Positions 54,313 to 63,927 of a DNA stretch of 64,000 bases are shown piece after piece. The stretch comes from Enterococcus villorum (GTDB lineage: Bacteria; Bacillota; Bacilli; Lactobacillales; Enterococcaceae), in NCBI RefSeq assembly GCF_007990225.1, contig NZ_BJWF01000001.1, forward strand, positions 186,001 to 250,000. The letters run 5' to 3'. Every line of letters starts with the position of its first letter. The stretch's first letter is position 1. Both the position numbers and the translations under genes were made by a program. The notes under the pieces are model-generated. The model was not told the origin of the DNA, ran no database searches, and saw only the letters and a list, made by a program, of their open reading frames with translations.

Positions 54313-56235
54313 TTGAATAACATAAAATATACTTTCATACCAGTCATTAGTTGCCTGTCTCTCATGCTTTTAGGACTTCTCTCTCAAGCTATTTCCCCTT
54401 ACTTAAGTTTGGCATTTTATTTAGGAGCAATTCTATTTGGCGGATTTAAACAAACGCAAGAAGGTTTGATCGAGCTTTGGGAGGAACATACTTTAAATGT
54501 TGACTTATTAATGGCATTAGCCGCAATTGGTGCCTGTCTGATTGGTGAGTTTTTTGAAGGCGCCATGTTAACGTTTATTTTTTGTTTAAGTGGAGCACTT
54601 GAAGAATATACAACCAGTAAAAGCCAACAAGAGATCACTGCATTGATGAATCTTCAACCTCACAAAGCTCAACGCTTAACTGAGAAAGAAGAGTTGGAAG
54701 AAATTGCTGTAGAGGAATTAACGATCCATGATCGCGTTTTTGTCAGTAAAGGAGCAACAATTCCAATTGATGGCTTTTTGGAAAGCTCACAAGCTGTTGT
54801 TGATGAAGCAACCATCAGTGGCGAATCGATCCCAGTCGAAAAAAAACAACAGGATGAATTATTTGCTGGAACGATTAATCAAGGGAACCCTTTTATTCTT
54901 CGTGTGACCAAAAAAAGCACAGATACTGTGTTTGCCAAAATCATCAAATTAGTGGAAGAAGCACAAAACACACCAACAAAAACGGCCTCATTTATCTCAC
55001 GCATTGAAAATACGTATGTAAAATGTGTATTATTGTTCGTTCCCCTAATGGTTCTCTTTTCTTCCTTCTTCTTTGGTTGGAGTCTACAAGAAAGTTTCTA
55101 TCGAGGGATGGTTTTATTAGTGGTCGCTTCTCCATGTGCGTTAGTGGCTTCTGCTACTCCTGCTACCCTGGCTGCCTTATCAAACGCCGCCAGAAATGGT
55201 GTATTAATTAAAGGTGGCTTTCATTTGGAACAATTCGCTCAATTAAGATCAATTGCTTTTGATAAAACAGGGACTTTAACACAAGGAAAACCGGTAGTAA
55301 CCGATAGCTATTTTGTAACAGATGATGTTCTTATTTCTCAACAAATTTTAGTATCCATGGAAGAAAAAACCACCCACCCATTAGCCCAAGCCATTGTGGC
55401 TCATTTTGATTGTCAGATACCAAAGGAAATCCAACAGTTATCAATTGAAGAAATGACTGGTTTTGGCTTACGAACAACATATCAAGGAAATGAATGGGGC
55501 GTTGGGAAATGGCTTCCAGAAAAAAGAAAAATTCAAGATCAAGAGATCAAACGACAAATCGCACTACTCGAGCAACAAGGAAAAACTGTAATAGCCTTAA
55601 CTAGAGACGATGAATTAATGGCTGTCCTTGGATTATTAGATGTGCCAAAAGACAATGCCAAGCAAGTCATCGATTATTTCAATGCCCAAAATATTTCGAC
55701 AAGTATGATCACTGGTGACAACAAGGGAACTGCACAAGTGATTGCAAAACAAATTGGTATCCACAATCTTTTCGCAGATTGTACACCAGCTAAAAAGACG
55801 AAGTATGCGCAACAGCAAAAAGAAACTTATGAGGTGACTGCAATGGTGGGAGATGGCGTAAACGATGCACCAGCCCTTGCTACAGCTTCTTTAGGAATTG
55901 CCATGGGACAAGGGACGGATGTGGCAATGGAAATTGCCGATATTGTATTGGTGAAAAATGATTTGCACCAATTAACTTACACCCATCGCTTATCACTTAA
56001 AATGAAAAAAATAATTAAACAAAACATTCTTTTTTCCTTAACAATGATTTGTCTATTGATCCTCTCTAATTTTCTCCAATTTTTAAACTTACCTTTAGGT
56101 GTCGTGGGACATGAAGGAAGTACCATTTTAGTGATTTTAAACGGTTTACGTTTATTGAAACCACTACCAGTTCCCAAACAAAAAGAACCCCCTTGTGCCA
56201 GCTGCCCTTTACAGTCTACAGAGCTTTCTTCTTAA
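54313..56235 (+). CDS. P1B-4 heavy-metal efflux ATPase (PfeT/PmtA/FrvA-like)
   Basis: Membrane pump of 640 residues. The phosphorylated aspartate is in DKTGTLT (residue 317); TISGESIPV, THPLAQAI and VGDGVNDAPALA are all present. The ion path has Ser273-Pro-Cys275 in helix 4 and HEGST at residues 600-604 in helix 6. That pair marks subgroup P1B-4, whose members (PfeT, PmtA, FrvA) export ferrous iron or cobalt. There is no N-terminal metal-binding domain, as usual for this subgroup. The C-terminus has a CASCPL cysteine tail. TTG start behind AAAAGGAGG. A Fur/PerR-type box upstream fits iron-efflux control. Confidence 0.9.
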   Translation: MNNIKYTFIPVISCLSLMLLGLLSQAISPYLSLAFYLGAILFGGFKQTQEGLIELWEEHTLNVDLLMALAAIGACLIGEFFEGAMLTFIFCLSGALEEYTTSKSQQEITALMNLQPHKAQRLTEKEELEEIAVEELTIHDRVFVSKGATIPIDGFLESSQAVVDEATISGESIPVEKKQQDELFAGTINQGNPFILRVTKKSTDTVFAKIIKLVEEAQNTPTKTASFISRIENTYVKCVLLFVPLMVLFSSFFFGWSLQESFYRGMVLLVVASPCALVASATPATLAALSNAARNGVLIKGGFHLEQFAQLRSIAFDKTGTLTQGKPVVTDSYFVTDDVLISQQILVSMEEKTTHPLAQAIVAHFDCQIPKEIQQLSIEEMTGFGLRTTYQGNEWGVGKWLPEKRKIQDQEIKRQIALLEQQGKTVIALTRDDELMAVLGLLDVPKDNAKQVIDYFNAQNISTSMITGDNKGTAQVIAKQIGIHNLFADCTPAKKTKYAQQQKETYEVTAMVGDGVNDAPALATASLGIAMGQGTDVAMEIADIVLVKNDLHQLTYTHRLSLKMKKIIKQNILFSLTMICLLILSNFLQFLNLPLGVVGHEGSTILVILNGLRLLKPLPVPKQKEPPCASCPLQSTELSS

Positions 56236-56324
56236 ACACTTGATCCTAAGAGAATAAAATCCTCTCTTTTGTAAGAATAAAAAAAATGATATGATGGATG
56301 GCAGGAAAGTGAGGTTCTCTAGTT

Positions 56325-56780
56325 ATGGAAAGTTGGCTTTTTCTTGGATTAATCATGCTTGTTGCATTGCTTTCTAAAAATCAAAGTTTAATTATTGCAA
56401 CTGGTTTTATTTTACTTGTCAAGCTCATTCCGATGTCGAAATTCTTTCTTACTTGGTTACAAGGCAAAGGAATTAACATTGGTGTAACGATCATCACAGC
56501 GGCTATTTTAGTTCCAATTGCTACTGGGGAAATCGGTTTAAGAGATTTGCTTGATGCTTTTAAATCGCCAATCGGCTGGATTGCTATTTTTTGTGGCGGA
56601 TTAGTTGCTGTCCTTTCTTCTAAAGGCGTAGGACTGATTGCTTCTGATCCACAAATCACGGTTGCTTTAGTTTTTGGGACGATCCTTGGCGTTGTTTTTT
56701 TAAAAGGAATCGCCGCAGGTCCAGTCATTGCTTCTGGCATCACTTATTGTCTCTTGCAATTATTTTCCTTAAGCAAGTAG
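56325..56780 (+). CDS. DUF441 family membrane protein (YtwI-like)
   Basis: 151 residues, four or five predicted helices with small-residue-rich turns (GVGLIASDPQITVALVFGTILGVVFLKGIAAGP), matching DUF441. GTGAGG site before the ATG. Function unknown; conserved in Firmicutes. Confidence 0.9.
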   Translation: MESWLFLGLIMLVALLSKNQSLIIATGFILLVKLIPMSKFFLTWLQGKGINIGVTIITAAILVPIATGEIGLRDLLDAFKSPIGWIAIFCGGLVAVLSSKGVGLIASDPQITVALVFGTILGVVFLKGIAAGPVIASGITYCLLQLFSLSK

Positions 56781-56842
56781 CATAAAGTGTTTTAACCGTA
56801 TGAATCGTCTTTTTCATGCTATACTTATCATGAGGTGATCGT

Positions 56843-56971
56843 ATGTTAGATAAATTAAAATACTTTATCGGCACAGTTGGGTGGTTTTTATTGGCAATTG
56901 TCTTGATTTTAGGATTAGCTTATCTGTTATTCCCTGATTTGATTCAAAATGTGTTCGACACCTATTTTTAA
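56843..56971 (+). CDS. Single-pass small membrane protein
   Basis: 42 residues, starting MLDKLKYFIGTVGW, with one transmembrane helix (about residues 10-30) and a short acidic tail. A GAGGTGAT site lies seven bases before the ATG. It follows the DUF441 gene by 62 bp and may be co-transcribed. Family not recognised. Confidence 0.62.
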   Translation: MLDKLKYFIGTVGWFLLAIVLILGLAYLLFPDLIQNVFDTYF

Positions 56972-57043
56972 TTCTTTAATGAAGACACAAAGATCGGTCA
57001 TTTGTCACAATAATTCAAACTTCCCCCAGCTAATTTTACTTTA

Positions 57044-57086
57044 TCGCCCTTTTTGTAAAATCAACTCAGGTTTTATGGAAAGGGCG
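57044..57086 (+). terminator. Terminator after the small membrane protein
   Basis: CGCCCTTTTTGTAAAA / TTTTATGGAAAGGGCG stem, then a T-rich tract. Confidence 0.75.
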
Positions 57087-57272
57087 TTATTTGTATTATT
57101 TTAATTTTTCTTTTTGAATCCTCTATTCTTACCACTAATTAGCCAATAATATGAAACAATCCTCATTTCTTTTTGGCTCCTTCTTTCTTTTTTTGTTATA
57201 CTAGAATGCAGAACAGCTCTTTTTTAAACAAGAGTGTGCTCATATGTTTCATTTATAGAAAGGAAGACGCTC

Positions 57273-57542
57273 ATGGAAACCTTTGAAGGTCTTTTAATTG
57301 ATACTTATGTTTTACAGGAACAACCAATGATGTTAACTGGTTTAAATCTCCAGCTTGAAGATCGGGTAATCAACGGTCTCCTGAAAGATCGCTACTTAGC
57401 AAAATATATTTTGCGCCTCCCATTAAATAAATACGTTTTACAAGTCAGTGGTAAATGGAATCGTCGAAATCAATTAGTCATCAAGAAAATGGTGATTAAA
57501 AACATTGATGAATACATTAAAATTATCGGCACTCCAGATTAA
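57273..57542 (+). CDS. Hypothetical 89-residue protein
   Basis: Starts at the ATG at 57273 behind GAAAGGAAG. Predicted mostly beta, with a regular pattern of short strands (LLIDTYVLQEQPMMLTGLNL ... YVLQVSGKWNRRNQLVIKKM). No membrane segment. Not recognised. It lies upstream of the candidate small RNA. Confidence 0.68.
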   Translation: METFEGLLIDTYVLQEQPMMLTGLNLQLEDRVINGLLKDRYLAKYILRLPLNKYVLQVSGKWNRRNQLVIKKMVIKNIDEYIKIIGTPD

Positions 57543-57676
57543 CAGCAGTTCTGCCAATGGATAACGGTTATAAAATAACTAGCAATTGAAATCGTTATGA
57601 TTGCCTTTTCTATGAGAAAAGTATCCCTTTTCAAAAAAAGCTTTGCAAACGGTTGTCTTTGTTATATAATGTTCGA

Positions 57677-57768
57677 GTACCAAACAGTCCCATTCAAATT
57701 TTGTTTAAAAAGATTTATTTATCTGCTTTGGTTAAACGCTATTGTCTCCCACAATAGCGTTTTTTATT
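57677..57768 (+). ncRNA. Candidate small RNA with own promoter and terminator
   Basis: TTGCAA (57643-57648) and TATAAT (57665-57670), 16 bases apart, give a start near 57677. A strong terminator (AACGCTATTGT / ACAATAGCGTT plus T6) ends near 57768. The roughly 90-nt product has no reading frame with a start and a ribosome binding site. Its 5' half closes on itself: ACCAAACAG near 57680 pairs with CTGCTTTGGT near 57724. Confidence 0.6.
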
Positions 57769-57855
57769 TTTGAGAGGTATACATAAAAGAAGCAAGCCAA
57801 TCCTCTGACTTTTCCTTTCTTTTAGTGTTAAGGAAAAAAACTTGTCATGTTCATA

Positions 57856-57884
57856 TTGCAAAGATTCACTGATTTAGGTATAAT
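57856..57884 (+). promoter_or_regulatory. Promoter of rpsT
   Basis: TTGCAA-N17-TATAAT, start point about 60 bp before the S20 gene. The leader is GC-richer than its surroundings (GCGGTAACACGCG) and may fold, as S20 leaders do. Confidence 0.75.
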
Positions 57885-57944
57885 AATGAATGTTGAATTA
57901 TGCGGTAACACGCGTAAGAACTTAAGTTATCGGAGGTGAAACTA

Positions 57945-58199
57945 ATGCCAAACATTGAATCTGCAATCAAACGTGTTCGTACAAGCGAAAATGCGAACGT
58001 TAAAAATTCATCTCAAACAAGCGCTATGCGTACTGCAATCAAAAAATTTGAAGATGCTGTAGCTTCAGGTGCTGAAAACGTAGATGCGTTATATAAAGAA
58101 GCTGTTAAAGCTATTGATATGGCTGAAACAAAAGGTCTAATTCATAAAAACAAAGCTAACCGCGACAAATCTCGTTTAAGCAAAAAAATCGCTAAATAA
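57945..58199 (+). CDS. rpsT: 30S ribosomal protein S20
   Basis: 84 residues. Three-helix S20 with the start [20 protein letters not shown] and the C-terminal helix ending [15 protein letters not shown], rich in Lys and Arg as expected for a 16S rRNA binder. The ATG at 57945 follows a GGAGGTG site. It is monocistronic between its own promoter and a short GC-rich terminator, near holA as in most Firmicutes. Confidence 0.97.
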   Translation: MPNIESAIKRVRTSENANVKNSSQTSAMRTAIKKFEDAVASGAENVDALYKEAVKAIDMAETKGLIHKNKANRDKSRLSKKIAK

Positions 58200-58202
58200 G
58201 GA

Positions 58203-58226
58203 AATCGGCTACGGCCGGTTTTTTTA
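58203..58226 (+). terminator. Terminator of rpsT
   Basis: AATCGGC-TAC-GGCCGGTT hairpin and T7. Confidence 0.85.
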
Positions 58227-58452
58227 TTTACCCGAAAATTTTCTCACTAATCTTACACTTAAACATTCTGAACAAGTAAATTTCCTGTTAGAATTGATTC
58301 AAGAAATCTTTTAATTGGTACTTGCTATAAATAAATCATACATAATTATTTTTATAACTTCAGAAATAATAGGTGTCTCTTCCCTTAATTTTTCACCCAT
58401 ACTATCTATAGAATGGTAGGAGAATTTTAATGGGACAAATTTTTGGAAAAAA

Positions 58453-58716
58453 ATGAACTTGGATAGAATTAGAAAAGATTGTGATAAAAAGTTGAGAGAT
58501 TCAGCAAAAAAGTAGAACGTCACACATCAAAGATATAAAAATGAACTAACTAAACAAGTGAACCAGATGGATAGTACATACAAGCGTAGAAACAACGACT
58601 TTTATAAAGCGATGAACAAAGCCGAAGTTGAAAAAGAGAGTAAATCAGAATCAGATGATTTGCAAGAAATTAGTCAGTTGCTCCATCTAAACACAAACTT
58701 TGAAAAAAATTACTGA
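58453..58716 (+). pseudogene. Small Lys-rich coiled-coil gene with an in-frame stop
   Basis: ATG at 58453; 20 codons (MNLDRIRKDCDKKLRDSAKK), then TAG at 58513-58515. The same frame then stays open for 66 codons, with strongly helical, charged text (RYKNELTKQVNQMDSTYK ... KAEVEKESKSESDDLQE). An ATG behind TAGGAG at 58430 opens a second short frame (MGQIFGKK) that stops as this one begins. Reads like a decayed phage- or element-type gene. Family not recognised. Confidence 0.55.
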
Positions 58717-58946
58717 CAGATAAATCCGCTAGATACTTTACAAAAAAAACGTGTCAACTCGCATAAAAAAAACAAGAGTGGTCAGTAAACATGTTTCTGC
58801 CAAAAAAGCGATAGTTTTGTCTTTCATCGTTAGCTGTAGCCAACAAACTTTTTAGCTTAAGCTTTTCTTCTATCAAATAAAGGAAGTCATCACTCCCTTA
58901 AGTCAGACAAATGATGAATCACATTTATAGCTACAAGAGAAAAAGC

Positions 58947-58977
58947 CTGAAATACACACATTCTCAGGCTTTTTTCA
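58947..58977. terminator. Terminator between the pseudogene region and holA
   Basis: AAAAAGCCTGA / TCAGGCTTTTT, extended by GCTACAAG / CTTGTAGC outside. Confidence 0.88.
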
Positions 58978-59018
58978 CTTGTAGCTCATTTCTAACAATA
59001 AGTTGACTACTACTTCTT

Positions 59019-60050
59019 TTATTTTCTTAATAATTCTCCTGTTCGTAACACAAATAATTGAAAACTTAATTCTTTTTCTATTTTTCCACTTTTGATTTGG
59101 TAATCCATCTCAACTAGGTCATTAAATAGTTGCCTTAATATTTTTTCATCAAATTTACGTACTTCTTGCATCGCTAATTTGACACGGTATGGATGTATCT
59201 TTAACGTTTCAGCAATATTTGCTTGTTGGTACCCAATGTTCATCAAAAATTTTGTTTGTAAAAACAAGCGTATTTGTGAGACTAAGATAGCATTTATTTT
59301 GATCGTTTCCTCTCCTTGTGTGACGAGGTCTTCATAGAGCCGCAGTGCTTGTTCTGTTTGGCCAGATAAAATATAGTGAGTCATATCAAAAAGGTTATGT
59401 TCCAACGTTTTAGGAACCAATTGCTCCACTTCTCTCACCGTAATGAGTTCCTTTTGTTGACCATAAAGAAGCAACTTATCCAACTCACCCATCATTTTCG
59501 TTAAATCAAGGTCTGTTAACCGTAAAAACAAATCAATGGCTTTTCGATCCATTGTTATTGGTGCATTTTCTAAGGTATTTAATAAATACTGACGCACTTC
59601 TTTTTCATTTAACGGTTGTACTTGAATCGTGTGGGCGGTTTTTTTCAATTGCTTCGTCAGTTTCTTGCGTTCATCCAGTTTTTCATAAGCTGCAAAGAAC
59701 ACTAGAACCGTTGATTCTAAAGGTTCTTTCAAATAGTTCACGAGCAGTTGTGTGTTTTGCTCGATGCCGTTATTAATTTTTTCTGCGGTCAAAAAGTACG
59801 GATTTTCTACAAATACTAAACGTTGCTCACCAAAAAAGGGTAAAGTTTCTGCTTCTGCAACAACTTCATCAATGCTCGCATTTTCCATATCAAAACTTAA
59901 AAAGTTTAGGTCATCTTGACTATTGATTTGAACTTTTTTTAAAATCTCTGCTCTTACTTGATCTTGTAAATATTTTTCCGTGCCTAAAATCAGATAGCAA
60001 GGAGCAAGTTTTTCTTTACGAATTTTTTGCAAGTCTGCTTGAATACTCAT
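59019..60050 (-). CDS. holA: DNA polymerase III delta subunit
   Basis: Clamp-loader wrench subunit of 343 residues. The start is the ATG at 60050 (GTGGTG upstream) rather than 60092. Delta family blocks are APCYLILGTEKYLQDQVRAEI, the weak Walker-like N-terminal fold, and the conserved RLFLQTKFLM... HPYRVKLA helices. It follows comEC by 48 bp in the com operon layout common to Firmicutes. Confidence 0.93.
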   Translation of the reverse strand: MSIQADLQKIRKEKLAPCYLILGTEKYLQDQVRAEILKKVQINSQDDLNFLSFDMENASIDEVVAEAETLPFFGEQRLVFVENPYFLTAEKINNGIEQNTQLLVNYLKEPLESTVLVFFAAYEKLDERKKLTKQLKKTAHTIQVQPLNEKEVRQYLLNTLENAPITMDRKAIDLFLRLTDLDLTKMMGELDKLLLYGQQKELITVREVEQLVPKTLEHNLFDMTHYILSGQTEQALRLYEDLVTQGEETIKINAILVSQIRLFLQTKFLMNIGYQQANIAETLKIHPYRVKLAMQEVRKFDEKILRQLFNDLVEMDYQIKSGKIEKELSFQLFVLRTGELLRK

Positions 60051-60098
60051 GTCTTTCACCACTTTCAAATTAATCCTACCATGAGTATACATGAATTA

Positions 60099-62347
60099 CT
60101 AGTCTATCATTGTTTCTATTCTTCCTTTTGGATACCACAAAGGGTGCCACTTAAATGAAATCGCACCTTGCTGATCGGTTCGTAGAGTAGTCATTTGTTG
60201 AGAAGCCATTAGGGACAACACTTCTTGATGAGGATGACCAAATGAATGGTTCAATCCACAAGAAATAATGCCATAGTCTGCTTCTAATTGTGCTATAAAT
60301 TTAGGACTACTAGAAGTACGGCTGCCATGGTGCCCTAACTTGACCACATCCGCTTTTAAATTGGGGTAACGGTTCCCAATTTTTTCTTCAGAAGCCTGAT
60401 CTAAATCGCCTAATAAGACAAACCTTAGGAGTTGATGAGTGAAAAATAATGCGACAGAATCCTCATTTTCACCTGCACCTTTTTGATCGGGTGATAAAAC
60501 AAAAAAATCAAAATACCCTTCGATTCGATCACCTTGCTTAACTTCGTAAATTTGTGTTCCAGTATTTTTCAAGACTTCCAACTGTTGTTTTAGTGAAAAG
60601 CTATTGCCACCTCCCCAGCCAAGATAAATCGTGTCAATATTGAAGTGCTTCGCAAGTGTGGCTAATTCCCCAACATGATCCATATCGTCATGTGTCAAAA
60701 TCAATTTGTGGATCCGGCTGATGCCATTTCCTTTTAAGTAAGGGACTAGGTTATACTCCGCATGCGATCGAACAATCCTTTCTTGCCAATCTTCTTTTTT
60801 GAAAGTTAATTTCCCACCGGTGTCCACTATCACTACTTCTTTTTGAAAAGGAGCGATCAATACTGTACTGTCCCCTTGTCCAACATCATTAAACGTAATA
60901 CTTGTTCCTAGCTGAAAAAAACGAGCGCCTATTAACAAGCAAGGAACAAAAATGGCCAAAAAAATGGAGGCTAAGGGTTGTGTTTGTTTCTTTTCAATCA
61001 CCCATAAAATAAAAGCAATCGATACAATGACTAGCCAAAAACTTGGTTGTCCAATGATGATCGTTGAAAATCTAAAAAAATGAAGTCCATATTCAAGCTT
61101 AACTAGCAAATATTCCATTAATTCACTCATTATGAGAGGTAAATGGTTGCCGGCTACAAAGAAGAAAACCAAACAAGGCAGAAGAAACTTAAGAAATATA
61201 GGAGTGAATAAAACGGTGAAAATAGTTCCCAGTACTGCCCATTCATAGAAATGCCATGCAGTAAGCGGTAAGATTCCTATACTGAATAAAACAGTAGTGG
61301 CTACTCTGTGACTTTTCATTTTTTTATGAATTGGTAGCAAAAGGAATAAAAAGCTCATTATTAAGCTTAATTGTCCCCCGACTTGAAAAAGACAAAGTGG
61401 TTCGAACAACAAAAGCAACCAAAGTGTGATAGAAAAGCAGTCGAGAGAAGAAAGTTTTATTTGATAAAGTTTTAGCCCAAGTTTTAATAAAAATAAAATA
61501 CCTGCTCTTACAACCGATAATGAGCCACCTGCTAAGACAAGATAGGCAATCGTCAGCAGAGTCAATGGGATAAAGCTAACAGATAATGTCACTCCTGCTC
61601 GGCGAAAAAGGTAATAGAGCCAGCCTAAATAAACTTGTATGTGCATACCCGATAAACTGAATAGATGTAATAACCCTGTTTCTCTATAGTTTTCTTCTGA
61701 TTCTAAAAATTGATGGTCTTTGTATCCGAATAAAAGCGCATTCATATAAATACTTGTTTTATTGGAAAAACGTTGCTGAACAATGGTGATCCACTGCCCT
61801 CTTTTTCTCATTAAAAAGTTTTTCCACGTATTTTTGTTGCGTATCTCTTTTATTTGATTGATTTGAAAGCGACCACTGATTCGATGTACTTTGTCGTAAC
61901 TTCTTTGATCAAATGCATAGTTGTTTCTTTGTTGATCAGAGACTTGATAATTCCCTGAAACATTAAGCACCATCGATTGATGTCTCAAATGGAACAAAGC
62001 ATCCCGTTCTTTCTCAGATTTAGCAAGATAACTGAAATGAATCTTTTGTTTCTTCTTTGTCCGTCCCATAAAAGTCACCCAATCGCCATTTAATTTTACG
62101 GTGTCTGATAGGATCGTTACTTGTTCCGTTACGTTTTTGTTATCAATTGGTGGTGTCTCTTTTAGCAAGCAAGAAAATAAAACAGCTGTGCTACAAAACA
62201 AGGAGATACAAGCAATTGTTTTATTTTCTTTCAGTAAAAAAAACAAAAAAATCCAACGAAGATCAAACGATAATACCATTTGTCTGTACTATACATAAGA
62301 CAGATAAGAATCGAAGAAATCGCTGGAAAAACCAATCGATTTTGCAT
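60099..62347 (-). pseudogene. comEC: comEC DNA-uptake channel, frameshifted near the N-terminus
   Basis: ComEC moves one DNA strand through the membrane. Most of the protein is in one frame (60099-62279) with its OB-like domain, ten or so helices and the C-terminal MBL domain (LTHDDMDH, GHHGSRTSS). The natural start, MQNRLVFPAISSILI (ATG 62347), is in another frame that stops at 62231. The two meet in FVGFFCFF/FFLLKEN over runs of A7 and A8 (62236-62251). Removing one base restores one reading frame of about 748 residues. An internal start could give a shorter protein lacking the first helix. Confidence 0.85.
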
Positions 62348-62363
62348 TTGGTCGCAAAATACG

Positions 62364-62846
62364 CTAAACATGTTCTCCTGATAACTCTTTTTGCAGTTTC
62401 GCAAAATGAGTAGAGTCCAGAGAAACTTGGTGCACGCTTACACCTAATTGTTTGATTAATGATTGTGCATAAGAATCGTTACGATAATCATGTAAATAGT
62501 TGATTTTCTTTATACCTGCTTGCAATAAAGCTTTTGTACAGGCTAAACAAGGAAAATGTGTCACATAAATTTCTGATCCTTCGGTGGGAATGCCTAGTTT
62601 CGCACATTGCAACAACGCATTCATTTCTGCGTGGATCGTTCGCAAGCAATGTCCATCTACAACATAACACCCCTCATCAATACAATGGGTATCCCCACTT
62701 ACTGCGCCATTGTATCCTCCAGCAATGATCCGTTTTTCCCTTACTAAAGTCGCACCGACTTCCAATCTCGTGCAAGTACTTCTTAAAGATAGTAATACTG
62801 CTTGTGCCATAAAATATTGATCCCAAGGAATCCGTTCATTGCTCAT
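62364..62846 (-). CDS. comEB: ComE operon protein 2, dCMP deaminase family
   Basis: 160 residues from the ATG at 62846 (AGAGGTG upstream; the GTG three codons earlier overlaps that site). Zinc-deaminase motifs are TIHAEMNALL and HFPCLACTKAL. It makes dUMP from dCMP; despite the name it is not needed for DNA uptake. Second in the comEA-EB-EC order. Confidence 0.94.
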   Translation of the reverse strand: MSNERIPWDQYFMAQAVLLSLRSTCTRLEVGATLVREKRIIAGGYNGAVSGDTHCIDEGCYVVDGHCLRTIHAEMNALLQCAKLGIPTEGSEIYVTHFPCLACTKALLQAGIKKINYLHDYRNDSYAQSLIKQLGVSVHQVSLDSTHFAKLQKELSGEHV

Positions 62847-62864
62847 ATTCTTCACCTCTGTCTT

Positions 62865-63554
62865 TTATTCTATAGTAATTGTAACGAAGTTTTTCATTTT
62901 TTCAACTGTCTTTTGACCAATTCCAGATATTTCTTGAAGTTCCTCGACGGATTTAAAGGATCCATTGTCTTGTCTGTATTGAATGATTTCTTGCGCTTTT
63001 TTTTCACCAATTCCTGGTACTTGCTGTAGTTGTAAAGAATCTGCCGTATTTAGATTGATTTTTTCTTGTGGTACTTTCGACTCACCAATTTCAGTATCTT
63101 CCTCGTGATCCGAATATTTTTCTTCTATTTCTTCTCCAATCTCAGGTACATATAATAATTGTTGGTCTTTGATTTTCGCTGCAAAATTGATTTGTTTTTC
63201 GTCGGCAACGTCAGTGAACCCACCTGCTTTTTGTATTACGTCGAAAACTCGTTCTTCTGCCGTAAAAGCATACATGCCCGGTCGATTGACTGCTCCTTTG
63301 ACATCGACGTAAATCGTTGGATAAACCGTTGTTTCTGTTGTTTCTTCCATTAACTCTTTTGACTGTTGACTTTCTTGAGTCAAATTGGCCATTAATTCTT
63401 CATTTGAATATGACGTCATAAGTATTTGGTTTTTCGTTTTGTGATAAATAGAGTATCCAGCCAATCCAATAAGCGTCATTAATCCCAGAATAATCAGAGC
63501 TCCACAAATAATAAGCTTTGGCGAAGCGAAAATTTGCTGATAGATTTTTTTCAT
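62865..63554 (-). CDS. comEA: ComEA DNA-binding competence protein
   Basis: 229 residues. N-terminal membrane anchor (about residues 13-36), a SLBB-type domain (TIYVDVKGAVNRPGMYAF), an acidic linker, and two helix-hairpin-helix motifs at the C-terminus (LQLQQVPGIGEKKAQEI and LQEISGIGQKTVEKM) that bind double-stranded DNA. AGGA site before the ATG. First gene of the com operon. A dedicated terminator 250 bp upstream separates it from the next gene. Confidence 0.95.
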   Translation of the reverse strand: MKKIYQQIFASPKLIICGALIILGLMTLIGLAGYSIYHKTKNQILMTSYSNEELMANLTQESQQSKELMEETTETTVYPTIYVDVKGAVNRPGMYAFTAEERVFDVIQKAGGFTDVADEKQINFAAKIKDQQLLYVPEIGEEIEEKYSDHEEDTEIGESKVPQEKINLNTADSLQLQQVPGIGEKKAQEIIQYRQDNGSFKSVEELQEISGIGQKTVEKMKNFVTITIE

Positions 63555-63809
63555 TCTGTCGTCCTACTATTCTATTATTCTACTCGATGTATCGACTCGG
63601 CAATTTTAGCCTTTTTTTGACTCTTAACTAAAAGTTTAAACAACACGTTTCCTTTCATTGATTTTTAAAGAGTATTTTGCTCTTCACTATTAATTACGTA
63701 AAAGAATTTTTTCTTCTTGAGATCATAAAAAATATTGCCACCTACGCATTATATGGAATGATCATGGATTTGGGTGAAGTATCCACTGTTGCTATTTTTG
63801 CTTAAAGCA

Positions 63810-63870
63810 AAAAATAAGCAGAGAAAATCTCGAAAATAATGAATTATTTTCTACCTTCTCTGCTTATTTT
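63810..63870. terminator. Hairpin terminator before comEA, closing the upstream gene
   Basis: AAATAAGCAGAGAA / TTCTCTGCTTATTT, flanked by A and T runs. It ends the minus-strand protease gene at the right edge. The 63555-63809 gap holds no gene that I can support. Confidence 0.88.
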
Positions 63871-63927
63871 ACATTTTCACCGTACTGGACTGAACGTCTA
63901 GTCCGAGTAATATTTTTAAAGGTTCGT

